NCBI GenBank assembly: GCA_903837495.1
Contig: CAILUT010000051.1
Coordinates: forward strand, 1 to 55,966
Source of the DNA: an uncultured Flavobacteriales bacterium
GTDB lineage: Bacteria; Bacteroidota; Bacteroidia; CAIKAF01
Direction of reading: 5' to 3'
DNA length: 55,966 bases
The position numbers were made by a program, and so were the translations under genes. The notes under the pieces are model-generated. The model did no database searches, had not been told where the DNA came from, and saw only the letters and a program-made list of their open reading frames with translations. Numbering within the stretch: the first letter of the stretch is position 1; every line of letters starts with the position of its first letter. Positions 8,576 to 16,810 of this stretch are shown in pieces.

Positions 8576-9120
8576 GTTTGTTTATTATCACCGGCGGCCC
8601 CGGATCTGGAAAGACCAGTTTAATACAAGGACTTGAAAACATGGGATACCGCGTTTTTCAAGAAGCTTCAAGATTGGTTATTTCGGAACAGCAAAAACAA
8701 CCACAGGGCATTTTGCCTTGGACCGATTTAGAAGGCTTTCAACATTTGGTTTTTGAGCGGCAAAAAAGAGATTATCTCACCGCCAAATCAATGAAGGAAG
8801 TTGTTTTTTTAGACCGTGGCTTGCCCGATGGACTTGGGTACATGAAATCTGGCGGCTTGTTTATACCCCCCGACCTTATGGCCGATATCCAAAAATTCCC
8901 CTATGCTGCCACTGTTTTTTTAACTCCGCCTTGGCAACATATTTACAAAAACGACTCGGCCCGATGGGAAGATTTCCAAAAAGCAGAGGAAATTTATTTT
9001 TCACTCAAAGAAGTGTATGAGGATTTGGGCTATAGAACCCAGCTCCTTCCTCTAGATACCATTGAAAAACGAATTGAATTTGTTCTAAATCAGATTTCAA
9101 CTCCCCCCGCCGCTTCGTAA
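8572..9120 (+). CDS. small P-loop ATPase (AAA_28 / NadR-like kinase fold)
   Basis: A 182-residue P-loop protein. Walker A GGPGSGKTS lies at residues 8-16, followed by a conserved EASR segment, and EVVFLDRGLPDGLGYMK around residues 76-92 resembles the Walker B/substrate region of the AAA_28 family. That family is kinase-like and its members mostly lack a known substrate. There is no membrane segment. It starts inside the stop of the phosphatase gene and is followed nine bases later by recQ, so it probably belongs to one operon with both. The function is unassigned; a kinase opposing the upstream phosphatase is an idea, not evidence. Confidence 0.75.
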   Translation: MSLFIITGGPGSGKTSLIQGLENMGYRVFQEASRLVISEQQKQPQGILPWTDLEGFQHLVFERQKRDYLTAKSMKEVVFLDRGLPDGLGYMKSGGLFIPPDLMADIQKFPYAATVFLTPPWQHIYKNDSARWEDFQKAEEIYFSLKEVYEDLGYRTQLLPLDTIEKRIEFVLNQISTPPAAS

Positions 9121-9129
9121 CTTTGAAGA

Positions 9130-11037
9130 ATGCAGGCTGAAGAAATTCTTTTCTCGTATTGGGGGCACCGGCAGTTCCGGCCCTTGCAAAGGGAAATTAT
9201 ACAATCAATTTTAGAGGGTAAAGATACCTTGGCATTGCTTCCTACCGGTGGGGGCAAAAGCATTTGTTTTCAAGTTCCTGGAATCATGATGCCAGGGGTT
9301 TGCTTGGTGATTTCTCCTCTTATTGCCTTAATGGAAGACCAGGTTTTAAATTTAAAGCAGAGGGGAATTTCAGCCTATGCTATTCGCAGCGGGCAAACCA
9401 GGGGAACCATTCGGTCAATCTTAGACGAAGCGGCCGAAGGCAAAGTGGATTTCTTATATGTTTCACCAGAACGGCTAAGTTCTGCCCTTTTTCAAGCCTA
9501 TCTGCCCTATTTAAAGCCGTGCATGATTGCCGTTGATGAAGCCCACTGTGTGTCGCAATGGGGCTACGATTTCAGGCCCCATTACTTAAGTATTGCAGAT
9601 ATCCGTCCGTGGTTTGAGGGCGTACCTATACTGGCTTTAACGGCTACAGCCACCCCCGATGTGGTAGAAGACATTCAACATCAACTAAAATTTCTGAAGC
9701 TGAATGTTTTTCAAAAGTCATTTAGGCGCGACAATCTAACCTATGCAGTAGCAGAAACCGACAATAAAATGGACCGGCTTTCCATTTTTTTGAAGAAACA
9801 ACCTGGATCGGCCGTCGTGTATGTGCGCAACCGAGCAAAATGCGAACGCATTTCGACCTGGCTTAAGAATCAGGGTTGGAATGCCGATTACTACCATGCT
9901 GGCCTAGCAGCTGAAGAGCGAAGTAAAAAGCAAGCCTATTGGATTGAACAACCCAATGCCATAATGGTTGCAACCAATGCCTTTGGAATGGGTATTGACA
10001 AAAGCAATGTACGGGCGGTTGCCCACCTTGATTTGCCCGATACGCTAGAGGCCTATTTTCAGGAAGCGGGACGTGCAGGAAGGGACGAACAGCCCGCCGT
10101 AGCTTTATTGATGGTTAGTGCTGAAGACCAAGTGGGCCTGCACGAAAATTTGGAATTTCAATTTCCGGATTTGAACGACATAGGCCGGATATACGAAGAA
10201 TTGTATAAAGGCTCATTTATACCCTTAGGCGAAGGAACTGGAGCGGTACTTGAGGTGGATATTGAGAAGGTGGGAAAAGCCCTACACCTTCAGCCACAGC
10301 AAATCACTTCGGCACTGGGATTGCTGGGGCGGGGTGGGTATCTTCAGCTTATAGAACCGGCAGATGATGTGTGCTACTTAAAGCTAAAAGGGGAACCACA
10401 GCACCTACGAAGCATGGTGGTTTCTAAAAAAGCCATTCAACTTTCGGAACGATTGATGCGGAAAATTCCTGGGATTGTAGAAGAAACAAAAGGCATACGA
10501 ATGGAACAGCTTCGAAGATGGACTTATTCTGAAACAGATGAACCTTGGAAAATTCTATTGGCCGAATTGAAAGAGCGGGGAGCCTTACACTATTTTTTGC
10601 CCGAACCAAACCGCAGTATGATTCGGCTTTTATCTGAACGGGTACCTAAATCGCACATTCGGCTGTCGAATGAAGTGTATGGACTTCGAAAAAAAATTGC
10701 AGAAACAAAAATGAAAGCCGTCGAGCAGTATGCGTTTGAAAAAAAGAGCTGCCGATTGGTAAAATTACTGGACTATTTTGGAGAGTCTGAAACAAAAGCC
10801 TGTGGTCAGTGTGATGTTTGCCGTTCAAAAGAAAAGTCTAAAAATCTGGAAGAGCAAATGCTAGAGGCCCGAAAAGAAAAGCGGGAATGGAGGCTTGAGG
10901 AGCTGCGGGATCGATTCCCAACCTTGACTGATTTCAACAATTCTGCCTTTAGAGAGTGGCTAGAGGCTGGACTTATTGTTGAAATAAAACCGGGTTTAAT
11001 CCAATTTAATATTGAAGCAGGGCAGCCCCCCAAGTAA
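9130..11037 (+). CDS. recQ: RecQ-family ATP-dependent DNA helicase (variant domain order)
   Basis: A 3'-5' DNA helicase used in recombination repair. The helicase core has Walker A LLPTGGGKS (~37-45), DEAHCVSQWG (~135), TATATP, and motif VI QEAGRAGRDEQPA. The zinc module with CGQCDVC lies near residue 557, whereas in classical RecQ it follows motif VI closely. Here about 200 residues with winged-helix-like character (VDIEKVGKALHLQPQQITSAL) come first. A short tail of about 70 residues follows and I see no HRDC domain. Length 635. Its end overlaps the end of the convergent fabH by 32 bases. The variant form seems common in Bacteroidota, from memory. Confidence 0.93.
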   Translation: MQAEEILFSYWGHRQFRPLQREIIQSILEGKDTLALLPTGGGKSICFQVPGIMMPGVCLVISPLIALMEDQVLNLKQRGISAYAIRSGQTRGTIRSILDEAAEGKVDFLYVSPERLSSALFQAYLPYLKPCMIAVDEAHCVSQWGYDFRPHYLSIADIRPWFEGVPILALTATATPDVVEDIQHQLKFLKLNVFQKSFRRDNLTYAVAETDNKMDRLSIFLKKQPGSAVVYVRNRAKCERISTWLKNQGWNADYYHAGLAAEERSKKQAYWIEQPNAIMVATNAFGMGIDKSNVRAVAHLDLPDTLEAYFQEAGRAGRDEQPAVALLMVSAEDQVGLHENLEFQFPDLNDIGRIYEELYKGSFIPLGEGTGAVLEVDIEKVGKALHLQPQQITSALGLLGRGGYLQLIEPADDVCYLKLKGEPQHLRSMVVSKKAIQLSERLMRKIPGIVEETKGIRMEQLRRWTYSETDEPWKILLAELKERGALHYFLPEPNRSMIRLLSERVPKSHIRLSNEVYGLRKKIAETKMKAVEQYAFEKKSCRLVKLLDYFGESETKACGQCDVCRSKEKSKNLEEQMLEARKEKREWRLEELRDRFPTLTDFNNSAFREWLEAGLIVEIKPGLIQFNIEAGQPPK

Positions 11038-12016
11038 AGCCGCTGCCGAATGCAGCCATCGCAATTAAATCGCCAGGTTGAATTTGGCCAGAGCAAATCG
11101 ATTCATGCAGTGCAAGGGGAATGGAGGCCGAAGTGGTATTTCCGCGGTTTTGGATGTTGGAAATGAGTTTGCCTTCGGGTATAGACAGCTCGGAAGCGAC
11201 ATGAAGCGAAATCCGTTGATTGGCTTGATGCGGTATAAACCAATCCCACTGTTCAGCAGAAATTCCGGTACGTCCAATCAGTTCGGTCAGGGCTTCACGA
11301 AATCGGACTGTGGCATGCTTAAAAACCGCTGGCCCGTTCATGTAGGGCAACATTTCACCCCTTCCAATCATATCGGCCGATGCAATCGGCGATTGCCGGG
11401 TACCGGGGTTCTGCTGAACCAACTCTTCAGCAAAACGACCGTCGGCATGAACCAAACTGTCGATTAAGCCAAACCTAGAATTTGAACCATCAAAGGGACT
11501 TGCTTCCAAGCATATAGCGGCGGCGGCATCACCAAACAACACAGAAACATTCCGACCTCGGGTGCTCAACTCCATCAAGGCCGATTGGGCCTCGCTGCAA
11601 ATGAGCAGAATTCGATTGGCTCTGCCCGACTCAATGTAGGCTTGTGCTACGGAAAGTCCGTAAATAAAGCCTGAACACTGAGCCCGAATATCAAGGCAAG
11701 GGATGTTGGCTAAACCCAATTCCCGCTGAGCTAAAACTCCAGCCCCTGGGAAATAATAATCTGGGCTTAGGGTAGAGAATATGAGTAAATCGGGGTCGGT
11801 AGCCGACCACGCTGCTCGCTCTAGGGCTTCGCGGGCAGCAAAAGCACCCATCTTTGAACAGGTTTCATTGCTCAAATCGGAAAACCTACGCGATTGGATT
11901 CCGCTGCGTTCTTGTATCCAAGCATCGGAGGTTTCCATCAACGGTTCTAGGTCCCGGTTTAAAACCTCGCGTTGGGGAAGATAAGCCCCTGTCGATTTGA
12001 GTTTAGCGCGCCACAT
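11006..12016 (-). CDS. fabH: 3-oxoacyl-ACP synthase III (FabH-like)
   Basis: Condenses acetyl-CoA (or another short acyl-CoA) with malonyl-ACP to start fatty-acid synthesis. The triad is visible: Cys in IRAQCSGF (~111), His in WFIPHQANQRI (~260) and Asn in NRGNTTSASIP. The C-terminus GSGFTWGAALLQY is typical. I chose ATG at 12014-12016 (MWRAKLKSTGAYLP), giving 336 residues; the upstream TTG frame adds seven residues with no family support. It stands alone, not with plsX or other fab genes, so it may be a second FabH or a KAS III-like enzyme for special primers. The -7-like AATCTTTG lies about 20 bases upstream. Confidence 0.9.
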   Translation of the reverse strand: MWRAKLKSTGAYLPQREVLNRDLEPLMETSDAWIQERSGIQSRRFSDLSNETCSKMGAFAAREALERAAWSATDPDLLIFSTLSPDYYFPGAGVLAQRELGLANIPCLDIRAQCSGFIYGLSVAQAYIESGRANRILLICSEAQSALMELSTRGRNVSVLFGDAAAAICLEASPFDGSNSRFGLIDSLVHADGRFAEELVQQNPGTRQSPIASADMIGRGEMLPYMNGPAVFKHATVRFREALTELIGRTGISAEQWDWFIPHQANQRISLHVASELSIPEGKLISNIQNRGNTTSASIPLALHESICSGQIQPGDLIAMAAFGSGFTWGAALLQY

Positions 12017-12084
12017 TTTGGAAGATAAAAATAGCAAAGATTGAAAATGGTTTGCCTTTTGCCTGAAAAAAAGAGGACCTGAAA

Positions 12085-13434
12085 TTAACCCAGTTCTGAA
12101 GTGGTATGCACGAGTGCAATGCCCAATTCTTCTAATTCTTTTAAAACAGGGCCATAAAATTCAGCCTGAACGGGAATGTGTACTCCAGGGCTTGAGATTT
12201 GCCCGTTCAAAATAAATTTGGCGGCCAAAGCCAGAGGCAAACCCACTGTTTTTGCCATTGCGGTTCTAACTGCATCCTCCCCTTCAACTACCAAGTGGGC
12301 GCGCAATTCAAAAGACTTTCCCTGCAAATCGTAGCTGAGCAGGTGGTACATCGCAATCATGTCCTTGTCCTCGGGCAATAAGGTCCATTTTTTCTCCAAA
12401 ATATGCTGAAGAATTTGAGCAGGTGTGGCAGGCCCAGAAAGCCCAATCGCCTCATTGTTGAATAAGTTCAACCACTTTAACTTGCGAAACTCATCGGAAT
12501 CCAAATCCAGTCGCAAGGCCTGAGCCAGCTTTGTTTCTACGCTGTCGGTAGGGTGATAAAATAAAAAGCTATTTACAAAATCTCGGTGCGTCATGGCATC
12601 GACCCCATCTATTAAGTAAGAATCATCGGTCATACCGAGCTGAACGAACACATCCCAAGCCCTGCAAAAGCCAACCCTCCTCATGGTTCCTCTATACAGG
12701 GTTTTCACCCCTTTTAGATTGTAAAGGTTTAGATATTTTAGGGAATCTCGGTTGCCATACACCTCAAATTCGCCGTATTGGTCGATCTCGATGACCTCGG
12801 TGCGGCGAAATACTTTGTGGTAAGGAATGAACTTGTATTTCCCATCGTGCAAAAATTTAACCGCTCCGCCAGAAGCCGCTAGAACCACATTTCGGGGATT
12901 CCAGGTAAACTTGTATTTCCATGGGCCCGATTCACTAACAGGAGCCATCAACCCGCCGGTGTAGCTTTCAAATGCCCGAATTTCGGCTCCCATTAGGCGC
13001 AGATTGTCAATCAATTGCATGGCCGTCATGTGGTCAATGCCGGGGTCCAAGCCCATTTCGTTTAAAAACACCAAACCCTTGGCTTTGGCCTCAGTATCTA
13101 AGGCCAGCATTTCTTCAGAAAGGTAAGAGGCCGTAATCAAATGCGCATTTGAATCCAAACACAACCGTGCAATCTGGGGGTGCATGTGCGGTGGAAGCAA
13201 AGAAATAACCAGATTACAGCCTTTAAGCAAGTGCCGAACCTGTTCAACCTCAGCAACATCCACCACCAGCCCTTGAACCCAGGAGAATCGCTTTATTTTA
13301 TGTTCCAAACTTTTGGCATCAACATCGGCTACCATTAATTTCCAATTCGATGCACGGGCCAGATTGGCCAAGTATTCAATCATAACAGATGCCGATTTTC
13401 CGGCTCCAAGGATCAGCATTGTTTTCGTATGCAT
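12085..13434 (-). CDS. saccharopine dehydrogenase family protein
   Basis: A 449-residue NAD(P)-dependent enzyme of the saccharopine dehydrogenase (LYS9-type) family. The Rossmann start MLILGAGKSASVMIEYL is followed by VADVD, and NEMGLDPGIDHMTAMQ marks the family's central substrate region. ATG at 13432-13434 is chosen because the Rossmann strand begins at once; the longer frame continues across the promoter. In related organisms this fits lysine breakdown or a carboxynorspermidine-type reaction; the substrate cannot be fixed here. It stands as a single gene with its own TATCTTTG box. Confidence 0.85.
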   Translation of the reverse strand: MHTKTMLILGAGKSASVMIEYLANLARASNWKLMVADVDAKSLEHKIKRFSWVQGLVVDVAEVEQVRHLLKGCNLVISLLPPHMHPQIARLCLDSNAHLITASYLSEEMLALDTEAKAKGLVFLNEMGLDPGIDHMTAMQLIDNLRLMGAEIRAFESYTGGLMAPVSESGPWKYKFTWNPRNVVLAASGGAVKFLHDGKYKFIPYHKVFRRTEVIEIDQYGEFEVYGNRDSLKYLNLYNLKGVKTLYRGTMRRVGFCRAWDVFVQLGMTDDSYLIDGVDAMTHRDFVNSFLFYHPTDSVETKLAQALRLDLDSDEFRKLKWLNLFNNEAIGLSGPATPAQILQHILEKKWTLLPEDKDMIAMYHLLSYDLQGKSFELRAHLVVEGEDAVRTAMAKTVGLPLALAAKFILNGQISSPGVHIPVQAEFYGPVLKELEELGIALVHTTSELG

Positions 13435-13474
13435 GGCTATCGGTTGGCTTGGTCTTAAAAGGGCTATTCGGGGG

Positions 13475-13482
13475 CAAAGATA
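13475..13482 (-). promoter_or_regulatory. -7 box of the saccharopine dehydrogenase-like gene
   Basis: A perfect TAnnTTTG match (TATCTTTG on the minus strand), 40 bases before the chosen ATG. The -33 side shows no clear TTG at 17-23 bases. Confidence 0.5.
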
Positions 13483-13569
13483 GGGAAGGAAATGAGCACA
13501 GATATGCCTACACGCATTGGTTTTTAACAATTTAAATTCCAATCAAAAGGCCATAAGCCAGTTCCTGAT

Positions 13570-13577
13570 TATCTTTG
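13570..13577 (+). promoter_or_regulatory. -7 box overlapping the DUF423 gene start region
   Basis: TATCTTTG is a perfect -7 match, but ends only three bases before the ATG at 13581. If used, the transcript would start at or inside the start codon, giving a leaderless message or pointing to a later start. No -33 is evident. Confidence 0.35.
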
Positions 13578-13580
13578 AGC

Positions 13581-14000
13581 ATGAAATGCAGCAGTCGAAC
13601 AGGAAGGGCTGGGGCCTTGTTGGGCTTTTTGGGGGTTATTTTGGGAGCCATTGGGGCTCATGCTTTAGAAACTGTATTGCCCAGCGAGGCCTTAGAAAGT
13701 TATAAAACTGGGGTATATTACTTGCAATGGCACGGAAGCCTTCTGTTGATTTTAGGGTTGATTTTCAGAGATAAGGAAGCACCATTTTACATTCGGCGGT
13801 CTATCCTTTTCTTTTCGATGGGCATTTTTTTATTCAGCGGGTCTATTTTTGGTTTGGTATTTCTTCCGATGCTGCAGGTAAACGCCTCTTTTTTAGGGCC
13901 GATTACCCCCTTGGGCGGTCTTAGTTTAATGATGGGGTGGCTATGTCTATTCCTGTATTTTATACCTCGTTTGCAAACTCCAAAATCCAATGAAGACTAA
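13581..14000 (+). CDS. DUF423 family membrane protein
   Basis: A 139-residue inner-membrane protein with four predicted hydrophobic helices. The DUF423 signature is present: GVILGAIGAHALE, then YKTGVYYLQWHGSLLL and near the end PLGGLSLMMGWLCLF. The family has no established biochemical role. The ATG at 13581 is the first sensible start; the longer frame begins with TTG two codons earlier. Its end overlaps the next gene by 11 bases, so the two are probably co-transcribed. Confidence 0.85.
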   Translation: MKCSSRTGRAGALLGFLGVILGAIGAHALETVLPSEALESYKTGVYYLQWHGSLLLILGLIFRDKEAPFYIRRSILFFSMGIFLFSGSIFGLVFLPMLQVNASFLGPITPLGGLSLMMGWLCLFLYFIPRLQTPKSNED

Positions 14001-14358
14001 AACTTATTTTGCAGCAACCGTTTTAATAGGGCTAAGTTTTGGATGCCTTGGAAAAAAGAATGCGGAAATACCTGTTCCAACCGAAAAATCTGCAACCGCC
14101 TTTTGTTCTATTTCCTTTTTCAGCATAGGCTACGGCATAGATGTTCAAGGGTTAAAATCCGTTCAATTGTGGGCGGAACAAAAAAAAGATTCGGTTCAAC
14201 TTCAACAAACACCCTGGGGACGTGAAGGCGAAGTGGATGCTTGCCTTTTAACTAAATACACAGAAACGGAGAAACAAGGTTGGATAATCGAGTTAAAAGG
14301 ATTGCTTGAGAACGCTAAAAACTGTCGAATTTCAATTGAAAATGCGTGCCGAAAGTAG
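13990..14358 (+). CDS. putative lipoprotein, function unknown
   Basis: A 122-residue protein with a lipoprotein signal peptide: MKTKTYFAATVLIGLSFGC, the Cys at residue 19 being the predicted lipid anchor. The mature part has four further Cys residues, which could form disulfides in the periplasm. I do not recognise a family. It starts 11 bases inside the DUF423 gene. Confidence 0.6.
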   Translation: MKTKTYFAATVLIGLSFGCLGKKNAEIPVPTEKSATAFCSISFFSIGYGIDVQGLKSVQLWAEQKKDSVQLQQTPWGREGEVDACLLTKYTETEKQGWIIELKGLLENAKNCRISIENACRK

Positions 14359-14388
14359 AATAATATAGAAATAGGCCCGATTAATTGC

Positions 14389-14396
14389 TACTTTTG
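14389..14396 (+). promoter_or_regulatory. -7 box of pckA promoter
   Basis: TACTTTTG is a perfect TAnnTTTG match 37 bases before the pckA ATG. No TTG at 17-23 bases upstream. Confidence 0.45.
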
Positions 14397-14433
14397 AAGC
14401 CTGAAAAGGACTTCTTCTTAAACACCCAACTTA

Positions 14434-16044
14434 ATGAATAACCTTGGACTTCCGAATGAATTGAATCCATTAGAAATTAATGGATTGAAAACCGAATTAA
14501 ATGTATTTTGGAACCTGTGTCCGTCTGAATTGATTGAACATACAATACAGGCAGGGCAAGGAAGACTAATAGATACAGGGGCACTGTCGGTTGAAACAGG
14601 AGAATTTACAGGCCGCAGCCCAAAAGACCGGTTTATAGTTAAAGACGAACAAACCCAAGATGAAGTCTGGTGGGGAAACCACAATATTGCTTTTGAGGAA
14701 GATGCTTTTTTGCGTTTAAGAGAAAGAATGCAGGCCTATTGTGCAGTTCGGAATTTATATGTTCGAGATGCCTGGGTAGGTTCAGACCAAAGATACCGCG
14801 TTTCGGTGCGGGTGGTAAACGAAACCGCATGGAGCAATTTGTTTGCGTACAACATGTTTATACGGCCTTCGGCCGATGAAGTTCAAAATCTAAAGCCCGA
14901 ATGGCTGGTTTTGAATTTGCCTAGCTTTATGGCTGTCCCCGAAAGAGATGGAACAAGGCAACACAATTTTGCCATTGTCTCTTTTAAACACAAAACCATC
15001 TTAATCGGCGGAACCGGTTACACCGGCGAAATTAAAAAAGGAATGTTCTCTGCCCTTAATTTCTTGCTTCCAACGAAGCACAACGTAATGCCTATGCATT
15101 GCAGTGCAAATGTGGGCGAAAATGGAGATACCGCTTTGTTTTTTGGGCTTTCTGGAACTGGGAAAACCACGCTTTCCGCAGACCCCGAACGGTTGTTGAT
15201 TGGAGACGATGAGCATGGCTGGGCCGATGCCTCTGTTTTTAATTTTGAAGGAGGCTGCTACGCAAAAACCATAGACCTAACCGAAGAAAAAGAGCCAGAT
15301 ATTTATCGGGCAATTCGATACGGTGCGCTCTTGGAGAACATTGGTATGGATTCTAAAAACCGCAAACCGGATTACACCGATTCCAAGCTCACAGAAAATA
15401 CCAGAGTTTCCTACCCTATCCACTTCATTGACAGAATTCAAGAAGGGGCAATTGGAGGAGAACCTAAGCATATTTTTTACCTGACTTGCGATGCCTATGG
15501 CATTTTACCTCCCATTTCAAAACTTACCGCCGGTCAAGCCATGTACCATTTTATTTCAGGATATACGGCGAAAGTGGCGGGTACGGAAGCGGGTATTACC
15601 GAACCTCAAACAACCTTTTCCGCTTGCTTTGGAGGCCCATTTATGCCCTTGCACCCAGCACGTTATGCCAAAATGTTGGGAGATCGGATAAAAAAATCGG
15701 AAGCGCAAGTTTGGCTTATCAATACAGGTTGGAGCGGAGGACCATATGGAGTAGGGAATCGCATGAAATTGAGTTTTACCCGCTCCATGATTCGGGCAGC
15801 CCTGAATGGAAATCTAGAATCGGTTGAATACCAACAACATCCCATCTTTGGGCTGTCAATGCCCAAAAGTTGTCCCAATGTTCCCTCTGAATTGCTGAAT
15901 CCAGAATCTACTTGGAACAATGCCGCAGCTTATCAGGAATCTGCTAATGCCTTGGCAGAAAAATTCCAAGCCAATTTTGAAAAGTTCAGTGCCGAAGCCT
16001 CCCCTGAAATTTTAGAGGCCGGCCCCAGGATTCTGACAAAATAA
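14434..16044 (+). CDS. pckA: phosphoenolpyruvate carboxykinase (ATP)
   Basis: Converts oxaloacetate and ATP to phosphoenolpyruvate and CO2, the entry to gluconeogenesis; cytosolic. The 536 residues match the ATP-dependent family. FTGRSPKDRFIV near the N-terminus binds oxaloacetate, FGLSGTGKTTLSADP (~237) is the kinase loop, and DDEHGW the metal site. YTAKVAGTEAGITEPQ and NTGWSGGPYGVG are also characteristic. The next gene begins four bases after its stop but looks unrelated. Confidence 0.97.
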   Translation: MNNLGLPNELNPLEINGLKTELNVFWNLCPSELIEHTIQAGQGRLIDTGALSVETGEFTGRSPKDRFIVKDEQTQDEVWWGNHNIAFEEDAFLRLRERMQAYCAVRNLYVRDAWVGSDQRYRVSVRVVNETAWSNLFAYNMFIRPSADEVQNLKPEWLVLNLPSFMAVPERDGTRQHNFAIVSFKHKTILIGGTGYTGEIKKGMFSALNFLLPTKHNVMPMHCSANVGENGDTALFFGLSGTGKTTLSADPERLLIGDDEHGWADASVFNFEGGCYAKTIDLTEEKEPDIYRAIRYGALLENIGMDSKNRKPDYTDSKLTENTRVSYPIHFIDRIQEGAIGGEPKHIFYLTCDAYGILPPISKLTAGQAMYHFISGYTAKVAGTEAGITEPQTTFSACFGGPFMPLHPARYAKMLGDRIKKSEAQVWLINTGWSGGPYGVGNRMKLSFTRSMIRAALNGNLESVEYQQHPIFGLSMPKSCPNVPSELLNPESTWNNAAAYQESANALAEKFQANFEKFSAEASPEILEAGPRILTK

Positions 16045-16048
16045 ACCC

Positions 16049-16810
16049 ATGAATTGGGGTCGAAGTACATTTTTTGCCCTTTTTATTTTTGGGGGTGTCC
16101 TTTTTTTTGTTGGCTGCAAACCCCATTGGGCAGCCGTTCAGTCTGAAGGCAATTATGTACCTGTCAAAGAGATACAAGCCGATTCGTTAAGTCTGGCATT
16201 TCTTAAACCGTATTCCGATTCCGTTTACAAACAGATGGGGCAGATATTGTGCCATTCTGCGCTAGCCCTTCCTAAAATCAAAGGAAGCCATGAAACAGCT
16301 TTGGGCAATTTGATGAGCGATGTACTGTTGAGTCAGGGCCGCAAAATCCAGCCTGGGGTTCAAGCTTCTTTGCTAAATTTAGGAGGCATTCGGGCCTCGC
16401 TGCCTCAAGGGCCTATAACCTTAGGAAATGTGTATAGTTTGATGCCATTTGAGAATCGCGTTGTATTGATTCAGTTAGGACCAAAGGAAACAAAAGAACT
16501 GTTTCGATACATAGGGGAACATCCGGGCACCCCTTTTGCCGGTTTTGAACTTCGTTGCGAGGAGGGAACCTGGAATGCTTGGCTGAATGGAAAAGCATTC
16601 CCAGAAAGCGATTCCTTGTTGGTTGCTACTTCTGATTTTTTGGCTCAGGGCGGAGATAAAATGAATTTCTTTTTGCCTTGTCCCTTAAAAAGCGACCCCG
16701 GTATTCTATTGCGGGATGCCATAGTTGGCTACATGACCGATTTGAACAACTTAGGCCAGCTGTTGAACAGCCGATTGGACGGCCGAATTCACGCATGTAT
16801 AGAAAAATGA
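16049..16810 (+). CDS. lipoprotein with 5'-nucleotidase C-terminal domain only
   Basis: A 253-residue protein: lipoprotein signal with the anchor Cys at about residue 23 (FFVGC), then a 5_nucleotid_C-type domain. Recognisable pieces are HETALGNLMSDVLL, LLNLGGIRASLPQGPITLGNVY and LMPFENRVVLIQLGPKE. In whole 5'-nucleotidases this domain binds the nucleotide and follows the metallophosphatase domain. Here it is a separate gene that precedes the metallophosphatase gene, overlapping it by ATGA. The two products probably form one enzyme outside the cytoplasm. The protein has no metal-binding motifs of its own. Confidence 0.85.
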   Translation: MNWGRSTFFALFIFGGVLFFVGCKPHWAAVQSEGNYVPVKEIQADSLSLAFLKPYSDSVYKQMGQILCHSALALPKIKGSHETALGNLMSDVLLSQGRKIQPGVQASLLNLGGIRASLPQGPITLGNVYSLMPFENRVVLIQLGPKETKELFRYIGEHPGTPFAGFELRCEEGTWNAWLNGKAFPESDSLLVATSDFLAQGGDKMNFFLPCPLKSDPGILLRDAIVGYMTDLNNLGQLLNSRLDGRIHACIEK

